Assembly (NCBI GenBank): GCA_031265715.1
Contig: JAISCG010000010.1
Coordinates: 1 to 10,337, forward strand
Length of the DNA: 10,337 nt
Origin: Holosporaceae bacterium
GTDB lineage: Bacteria > Pseudomonadota > Alphaproteobacteria > UBA3830
Reading direction: 5' to 3'
The translations under genes and the position numbers were made by a program. Below the pieces are notes generated by a model that did not search any database, was not told where the DNA came from, and saw only the letters and a program-made list of their open reading frames with translations. This document shows positions 5,412-10,337 of this stretch, one piece after another. How positions within the stretch are numbered: the first letter of the stretch is position 1; every line of letters begins with the position of its first letter.

Positions 5412-6771
5412 CTGAAAAACCAAACCATTCCATCAAACTTTTAAAAAATCCCTTTTTTTTCCCCTCCGGCTCGTCCGGAATTTTGCCCTTCGCTTTTTTC
5501 AAAATCAGATTAAGCTTTTTATTGAGCTGCTCCAGACGCTCTCTAACCGTAAATTCCGGCTTCTCGGACTCAACGCTGTCCATGAGAATGCTGTTCACCG
5601 TATTAAAGATTTCGGTGCTTGCCTGAACGTAGTATTTTGAAAAATCTGCGGACGGACGCAGGACGGCATTGCTCAAAGATTCGTATACATAGGCGAAAAA
5701 CGGACTGTGACTCAGCACTTTTGCATCCCTATACAGACTGCGGAACGCCGGTAGGTAGGAATGGGAAGAGCGAAGGCGCTGCTGATCTTTGCTCGTCAGA
5801 AATTTTATCAAATCCGCAGCGTATTTTTTATGTTTCGAATATTTTGAGACGGCCATAAACCACCCTCCGAGCACTCCGGATGATTTTCCCCCAGTAATAC
5901 TCGGCGGAACGGGAATCACTCCGACTTTTCCGGCAACGGCCATATTCGCGTCATTTAACAGCGACCAGGCGTAGGGCCAATTTCGCATAAACACTGCATT
6001 GCCCGATTGAAACATGCTGCGGGCGTCTTCTTCGGAGTAGTTCAGAACACTTCTGCTGCAAATATTTTTCAGGCAATTTATCAAAAATGCGGTGCCGCTG
6101 ACCACAGCGTCCGAATCGACCGTAGCAATACCGCTCGTAACGATTGCTCCGCCGAACGAATCAACGATTTCCGCAAAATTACACGTCAGAATCTCGAAGG
6201 CCTTTGCCTGAAAAACGAATCCGTGAAACCTGTTCTTTTTTTCGGGATCTCTGCATTCTTCGTCCTGAATATATTTTGCCGTTTCGTACAACTCTTCCCA
6301 GGTTACCGGAACCGGTTTTCCATATTTGCCCAGCAGATCCGTGCGATAGTATATGACTCCGCAATCCGTGTAGAGGGGCAGCGCAACCATTTTTTCGCCG
6401 CTGTACATGCTGCTGCGTATGGCCGGAAAATAATCCGACTCGTCTATTTCTCCGACTTCGTAAAATTCTTTCAAATCAACCAAATAATCCGAAAAAACGC
6501 CGACCCAGGCAATATCTATTTGCAGAATATCCACATCGAATGATTCTGCGCTGAACCATTGCTTGTACAAGGCAAAACATTCGTTGCTGGCATGCGGCAA
6601 AGTGATAATTTCTACTTTATGCTGATTTCCGGTTATTTTAACCCATTCGTCAATCGCATTTCTCAGAAGAACAAGCTCCATCCCCTTGGATCTGCACGTA
6701 ATTTTCAGAGTTACACACTCCGCGCAGAAAAAACAGGATGCAGCCAAAAACGATATTAAGACTTTTTTCAC
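5371..6771 (-). CDS. sugar ABC transporter substrate-binding protein (MalE/ThuE-like)
   Basis: This is the periplasmic binding protein of the importer, 466 residues, extracellular solute-binding family 1. A signal peptide is clear (basic MKK, hydrophobic 4-17). A cysteine-rich exit (C13, C16, C19) makes a lipoprotein possible, but no standard lipobox is present. Family landmarks are FDVDILQIDIAWVG (78-91), ALPLYTDCGVIYYRTDLL (130-147) with VTWEEL (156-161), FVFQAKAFE (185-193), FQSGNAVFMRNWPYAW (254-269) and GGWFMAVSK (302-310). The FVFQ.K..E block and the permease partner resemble trehalose/maltose-type systems, so an alpha-glucoside substrate is an inference. Translation starts at GTG 6771 with GGCGGAG (6780-6786) 8 bases upstream, directly behind the aspS stop. 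After about residue 424 the protein has an unusual charged tail with an amphipathic piece (GFFKSLMEWFGF, 441-452). The tail's coding DNA overlaps the next gene. Confidence 0.92.
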   Translation of the reverse strand: MKKVLISFLAASCFFCAECVTLKITCRSKGMELVLLRNAIDEWVKITGNQHKVEIITLPHASNECFALYKQWFSAESFDVDILQIDIAWVGVFSDYLVDLKEFYEVGEIDESDYFPAIRSSMYSGEKMVALPLYTDCGVIYYRTDLLGKYGKPVPVTWEELYETAKYIQDEECRDPEKKNRFHGFVFQAKAFEILTCNFAEIVDSFGGAIVTSGIATVDSDAVVSGTAFLINCLKNICSRSVLNYSEEDARSMFQSGNAVFMRNWPYAWSLLNDANMAVAGKVGVIPVPPSITGGKSSGVLGGWFMAVSKYSKHKKYAADLIKFLTSKDQQRLRSSHSYLPAFRSLYRDAKVLSHSPFFAYVYESLSNAVLRPSADFSKYYVQASTEIFNTVNSILMDSVESEKPEFTVRERLEQLNKKLNLILKKAKGKIPDEPEGKKKGFFKSLMEWFGFSDDEAWSDKEKEKI

Positions 6772-6779
6772 ACTAACAA

Positions 6780-6786
6780 CTCCGCC
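6780..6786 (-). promoter_or_regulatory. ribosome binding site fixing the GTG start of the binding protein
   Basis: On the minus strand GGCGGAG lies 8 bases before the GTG at 6771-6769 and overlaps no coding sequence, starting just after the aspS stop (6790-6788). It supports the GTG start and shows that the transporter genes are translated in their own right from the aspS transcript. Confidence 0.65.
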
Positions 6787-6787
6787 G

Positions 6788-8626
6788 TCATTTTAAGTTA
6801 ATCGTCGGAGGTAAATCAAGCTTTATATGCAGTTCCCTGAGCTGTTTGTCGCTCACGTTTGACGGAGCGTTCATCATCAAATCCTGAGCCTGCTGATTCA
6901 ACGGGAAGGCAATAACCTCGCGGATGTTCGGCTCGCCTGTCAGCAGCATAATCATGCGATCGATACCCGGAGCGCATCCTCCGTGCGGCGGAGCCCCGCA
7001 TTGAAATGCCTGGAACATTCCCTTAAATTTCTCTCTCACGGTTTTTTCATCGTATCCGGCTATGGAAAACGCCTTGATCATTAATTCCGGCAGATGATTC
7101 CGAATTGCGCCGCTGGAAAGTTCGATTCCGTTGCAAACGATGTCGTATTGATATGCCGTTATTTCCAGAGGATCCTCATTTTCCAGCGCCTCCATTCCCC
7201 CGCGAGGCATTGAAAACGGATTGTGCGAAAAATCGATATTCCCGGTAGTTTCATTCAGTTCGTACATCGGAAAATCGGTGATCCAGCAAAACTCGAATCC
7301 GTCCGAGCAAAGGCCGAGATCCGTTCCCAGTTTTTGCCGCAGCAAACCGGCCACTTTTTCCGCCTTGCTTTTTTTATCGCAGATGAAAAACACCGCTCCG
7401 TTGTATTCCGAAGACCTGCAAAGAGATTCGAGTCTCGTGATTTCATCCACATTGGTATGCCATATCGCCAGCGTTCGTTCGCGAATAGCACGCAATCTGT
7501 TTTCATCCAAAAATTTTGCGATGGGACCTTTTGCCTCCTCACCGTTAAATATTATGTATCCGAGTCCGGGAAGATCCTGCTCCTTCGCCCAATCGTTTAA
7601 TTTATCGAAAAAGCTGCGCGGCTGTTTTTCTGCTCCGACAACACCGATGGCGCGAACAACTCCTCCGCCTTTTACGATGTTCGCGAAAGCCGTAAAGGAT
7701 GATTCCTCAAAAATATCCCCCACTTCATTGATCATCAGCGGATTTCTCAGATCAGGCTTGTCGCTGCCGTAGCGCAGCATTGCGTAACGGTAGGAAATTC
7801 GCCGAAACGGGTATGGAGACACGGTTTTATCGGAAAATTCCTTGAAAATTTCATAAATCACCGGCTCAATGGCGTTGAATACATCGTCCTGAGTGACGAA
7901 CGACATTTCAAAATCCAGTTGATAAAATTCTCCGGGAGATCTGTCCGCGCGACTGTCCTCATCTCGAAAACAAGGGGCAATCTGGAAATACTTATCGAAT
8001 CCCGCCACCATCAAAAGCTGCTTAAATTGCTGCGGCGCCTGGGGCAAAGCGTAAAATTTTCCGGGATGCAATCTGCTCGGAACGAGAAAATCCCTCGCCC
8101 CTTCCGGAGAACTGCAGGTAAGAATCGGAGTGTTGATCTCCAAAAAACCTCTTTTCGTCATTTTTTCGCGGAGTGCAGAGATCACCCGGGAGCGCAGCAC
8201 AATATTTTTATGAATTTGTTCTCTTCGAAGATCCAAAAATCTGTATTTCAGGCGAGTTTCTTCCGACAAATCCGAAACGCTGCTTATGCTCATCGGGAGA
8301 TTTTCCACGTAGGAAAGTACCGTGAAACTTTGAATTTGAATTTCTATTTTTCCGGTCGGATTGGCTTCATTCACGCTTTCCGGAGTACGCTCCGTCACTT
8401 TTCCTTCCACGGTGACGATGCATTCATGACGCACTTTTTCAACTTCGCGAAAAACGTCGCTGCTCGAATCTATCACACATTGCGTAATACCGTAATGATC
8501 TCGCAAATCGATGAATAAAAGGCTTCCGTGATCGCGTTTTTTGTTAACCCACCCGGACAGCTTTACGGTTTCACCGACATTGGGAAGTCTCAATTCACCA
8601 CAGGTATGCGTTCTGTATATATTCAT
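6788..8626 (-). CDS. aspS: aspartyl-tRNA synthetase
   Basis: AspRS (cytoplasmic, class IIb) charges tRNA-Asp with aspartate. The protein has 612 residues, close to the bacterial norm of about 590-600. The N-terminal OB fold for the anticodon is visible (LSGWVNKKRDHGSLLFIDLRD, up to D43, then VTVEGKV). LKYRFLDLRR (126-135) opens the catalytic domain. Motif 2 is FRDEDSRADRSPGEFYQ (220-236), preceded by FYALPQAPQQFKQLL (191-205). Motif 3 is GIDRMIMLLTG (554-564), followed by the bacterial GAD-type insertion partner region at about 300-420. The C-terminal NAPSNVSDKQLRELHI is the alphaproteobacterial form. The frame is open back to ATG 8647, but ATG 8626 has AAAGGAG (8632-8638) 5 bases upstream, gives the usual MNIYRTHTCGEL start, and overlaps the rbfA stop as ATGA. 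In many alphaproteobacteria this enzyme also serves tRNA-Asn; the sequence was not tested for that. Confidence 0.98.
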   Translation of the reverse strand: MNIYRTHTCGELRLPNVGETVKLSGWVNKKRDHGSLLFIDLRDHYGITQCVIDSSSDVFREVEKVRHECIVTVEGKVTERTPESVNEANPTGKIEIQIQSFTVLSYVENLPMSISSVSDLSEETRLKYRFLDLRREQIHKNIVLRSRVISALREKMTKRGFLEINTPILTCSSPEGARDFLVPSRLHPGKFYALPQAPQQFKQLLMVAGFDKYFQIAPCFRDEDSRADRSPGEFYQLDFEMSFVTQDDVFNAIEPVIYEIFKEFSDKTVSPYPFRRISYRYAMLRYGSDKPDLRNPLMINEVGDIFEESSFTAFANIVKGGGVVRAIGVVGAEKQPRSFFDKLNDWAKEQDLPGLGYIIFNGEEAKGPIAKFLDENRLRAIRERTLAIWHTNVDEITRLESLCRSSEYNGAVFFICDKKSKAEKVAGLLRQKLGTDLGLCSDGFEFCWITDFPMYELNETTGNIDFSHNPFSMPRGGMEALENEDPLEITAYQYDIVCNGIELSSGAIRNHLPELMIKAFSIAGYDEKTVREKFKGMFQAFQCGAPPHGGCAPGIDRMIMLLTGEPNIREVIAFPLNQQAQDLMMNAPSNVSDKQLRELHIKLDLPPTINLK

Positions 8627-8979
8627 TGTATCTCCTTTAGCAGACATTCGATTTTTTGAGCATAATCAAACGAATCATCGATAAAAAACAAAAGATCCGG
8701 AACAAATTTCAGTCTAATCTGTTTTCCGACGCAGTGGCGCAGATGCGGAGTATTCAGTCGCAAAAATTCAAGACATTCTTCCTCGGAAACATTGTCGGAC
8801 AGATACGTAACGTAAACCTTCACATGTTGCAGGCAGGAACTTACTCTGACGTCGGTCACGGATAAAAAAGCCGTGTTTATTTTTTCGTCATTGAGCGAGT
8901 TTCGGAGAAAAAATTCCGACAACACCCGCCTCACCTCCGCCGCCACCCGGTGAGTCCTGTTTACACTTTTTTTTAGCAT
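8623..8979 (-). CDS. rbfA: ribosome-binding factor A
   Basis: RbfA is a small KH-domain-like protein that binds the 30S subunit and helps 16S rRNA maturation at low temperature. The protein has 118 residues, the family norm. It shows the RVAAEVRRVLSEFFLR start (11-26), the TDVRVSSCLQHVKVYVTYL centre (residues about 42-60, family TDVEVS.DL.HA.VYV), HLRHCVGKQIRLKFVPDLLF and a C-terminal DDSFDYAQKIECLL helix. The frame is open back to a GTG at 9021 inside infB, but ATG at 8979 matches the family start and lies 5 bases after the infB stop. No good Shine-Dalgarno is present. A small hairpin (GTTGC/GCAAC, 8990-9002) sits at the end of infB just upstream, and translation is probably coupled to infB. 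Its stop overlaps the aspS start. Confidence 0.95.
   Translation of the reverse strand: MLKKSVNRTHRVAAEVRRVLSEFFLRNSLNDEKINTAFLSVTDVRVSSCLQHVKVYVTYLSDNVSEEECLEFLRLNTPHLRHCVGKQIRLKFVPDLLFFIDDSFDYAQKIECLLKEIQ
8632..8638 (-). promoter_or_regulatory. ribosome binding site of aspS inside rbfA
   Basis: AAAGGAG on the minus strand ends 5 bases before the ATG at 8626-8624. It lies within the last codons of rbfA and selects the 612-residue form of AspRS over a start 21 bases further upstream. With the ATGA overlap it makes translational coupling of rbfA and aspS likely. Confidence 0.75.
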
Positions 8980-8984
8980 AATGA

Positions 8985-10337
8985 TTACAGTTGCCGAGCA
9001 ACTTCCTCCAATTCGAAACACTCTATTATATCGTTGATATGGATATCATTGTAACTCTCGAGAGATATGCCGCACTCAAATCCTTCTTTTACTTCTTTTG
9101 CGTCGTCCTTCCCTCTTTTTACCGATTTTATATCTCCGCTGTGAACGATGGCGCCGTTACGAATGAGCCTCGATTTTGCGTTGCGTTTGATAACGCCGTT
9201 GATAACCATACATCCGGCAATTCTTCCGTATTTCGAAACGTCGAAAATCTTTCTCACCTCCGCCGATCCGAGAACGTTTTCCTTAATATCCGGAGCCAAC
9301 AACCCGGACAACGAAGTTTTAACGTCGTTTATGAGATCATAAATTATGGAATAGTATTTCACCGGAATTGCGTCCCGGGAAATTTGTTCTCGAGCCTGCA
9401 CATTGGCGCGCACGTTAAATCCGACGATCATGGCCTTGGATGCCTTCGCCAGCGATACGTCGTTTTCGGTAATTTCTCCGATTCCCGAGTGGATGATTTT
9501 CACCAAAACTTCGTCCGTGGAAAATTTCTGAAGACTGGAGCAAATTGCTTCGGAAGATCCCTGAACATCGGCTTTCACAATAATCGACAATGTTTGCAAT
9601 TTTTCGTCCGCTTCCAGCTTTGAGAACATCTGATCCACAGAAACCCGCGAAGAAACGACCCAGGCCTGCTCCCGATTTTTGCGATCGCGATAGCCGGCAA
9701 TTTCCCGGGCTTTGGCCTCATTCTCGACCACGACAAAATCATCTCCAGGAACGGTCGCACCGTTAAATCCGATGATTTCCCCGGGAGTTCCGGGAGTTAT
9801 TTTGCTGAAAGTATCTCCCCGGTAATTTCGGATCGCCCGCACTCGTCCGAAAACTGCTCCGGAAACGAAAATATCTCCCAATTTGAGAGTACCTTTGTTA
9901 ACAAGAACGGTGGCGACGGGGCCAAGTCCTTTTTCCAGTCTCGATTCGATGACGATTCCTTCCGCCTCTCGATCGGGATTGGCCTTCAGATCCAAAATTT
10001 CCGCCTGGAGCAAAACGGCTTCCTCCAATTTGTGAAGGTTGAGTCCGGTTTTCGCGGAAATTTCCACGTCCATCGTTTCTCCTCCGAAGGATTCGACGAC
10101 AACCTCATGCTGAAGCAAATCTCTTCGAACATTATCCGGATTTGCTCCCGGCTTATCCATTTTGTTTATGGCGACTATCATCGGAACATTGGCCGCTTTT
10201 GCGTGATTGATTGCCTCGATGGTTTGATCGCTTACGCTGTCGTCGGCGGCAACCACCAGAACCACGATGTCGGTTATGTTCGCTCCCCGGGATCTCATTT
10301 CGGTAAACGCGGCGTGACCCGGAGTGTCGATGAAGGT
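8985..10337 (-). CDS. infB: translation initiation factor IF-2, C-terminal part
   Basis: IF-2 is the GTPase that brings initiator fMet-tRNA to the 30S subunit and promotes subunit joining. The window holds its last 450 residues; the first part lies beyond the right edge, and the frame is open through 10337. The fragment starts within the G domain with TFIDTPGHAAFTEMRSRG (switch 2, DTPGH) and continues with DIVVLVVAADD and the NKMDKP guanine-specificity motif. Domain II follows (GLGPVATVLVNKGTLKLGD), then a linker, domain III (IVKADVQGSSEAI, VKIIHSGIGEITENDVSLA, AMIVGFNVR) and the fMet-tRNA-binding C2 domain ending in GFECGISLESYNDIHINDIIECFE. All expected segments are intact. The usual DDG.MPQT after switch 2 reads DDSVSDQT, a local divergence. 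It is the first gene of the packed run infB-rbfA-aspS-sugar importer. Confidence 0.98.
   Translation of the reverse strand, partial: TFIDTPGHAAFTEMRSRGANITDIVVLVVAADDSVSDQTIEAINHAKAANVPMIVAINKMDKPGANPDNVRRDLLQHEVVVESFGGETMDVEISAKTGLNLHKLEEAVLLQAEILDLKANPDREAEGIVIESRLEKGLGPVATVLVNKGTLKLGDIFVSGAVFGRVRAIRNYRGDTFSKITPGTPGEIIGFNGATVPGDDFVVVENEAKAREIAGYRDRKNREQAWVVSSRVSVDQMFSKLEADEKLQTLSIIVKADVQGSSEAICSSLQKFSTDEVLVKIIHSGIGEITENDVSLAKASKAMIVGFNVRANVQAREQISRDAIPVKYYSIIYDLINDVKTSLSGLLAPDIKENVLGSAEVRKIFDVSKYGRIAGCMVINGVIKRNAKSRLIRNGAIVHSGDIKSVKRGKDDAKEVKEGFECGISLESYNDIHINDIIECFELEEVARQL

Noticed and set aside
7221..8518. Plus-strand open frames of 183 and 199 residues
   Set aside because: Both are antisense to aspS, whose motifs are continuous on the other strand. 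No Shine-Dalgarno or recognisable domain supports them.
8627..8647. ATG at 8647 as the aspS start
   Set aside because: It would add seven residues not typical of AspRS, and the strong AAAGGAG at 8632-8638 serves the ATG at 8626.
8991..9623. 210-residue plus-strand open frame
   Set aside because: It is antisense to infB, and the product is low in domain-like features.

Overview
The window looks like the chromosome of an alphaproteobacterium, probably a host-associated one. The AspRS carries the alphaproteobacterial form of motif 2 (FRDEDSRADRSPGEFYQ) and a C-terminal tail of the type QDLMMNAPS..QLRELHI, and infB is directly followed by rbfA, as in Proteobacteria. A Sec-type ankyrin-repeat protein and an exported-looking M91-type metallopeptidase point to a lineage that meets eukaryotic cells. 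A Holosporales-like group would fit, but that is inference. The DNA is moderately AT-rich by eye. No tRNA, rRNA, insertion sequence, integrase or CRISPR array was recognised.

Layout, right to left on the minus strand: infB (its 5' part lies outside the window), rbfA, aspS, then a sugar ABC importer made of a periplasmic binding protein and two permeases. These six genes are packed with gaps of at most 16 bases or with overlaps, so they look like one transcription unit in which sugar uptake has been placed behind translation genes. The importer ATPase is not in the window. Left of it, on the same strand after a gap of 117 bases, are an ankyrin-repeat protein with a signal peptide and then a small membrane-anchored or exported protein with an HNH-nuclease motif. 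Facing them on the plus strand is a metallopeptidase-like protein with an HEMLH zinc motif and an N-terminal hydrophobic signal. Its 3' end overlaps the HNH gene. At the far left is sfsA on the minus strand, followed by two inverted repeats near the window edge.

The infB to permease block is housekeeping. The accessory part is about 1148-3542: three unrelated proteins, each with an N-terminal hydrophobic segment, two of them with enzyme motifs typical of secreted effectors or toxins and one with protein-binding ankyrin repeats. This islet is the best candidate for undescribed biology here, but the sequence alone does not show that the three genes work together. Several gene starts had to be moved from the longest reading frame, using Shine-Dalgarno motifs, a promoter and neighbouring stops: sfsA at 839, the metallopeptidase at 1148 (GTG), the first permease at 5411, the binding protein at 6771 (GTG), aspS at 8626 and rbfA at 8979.
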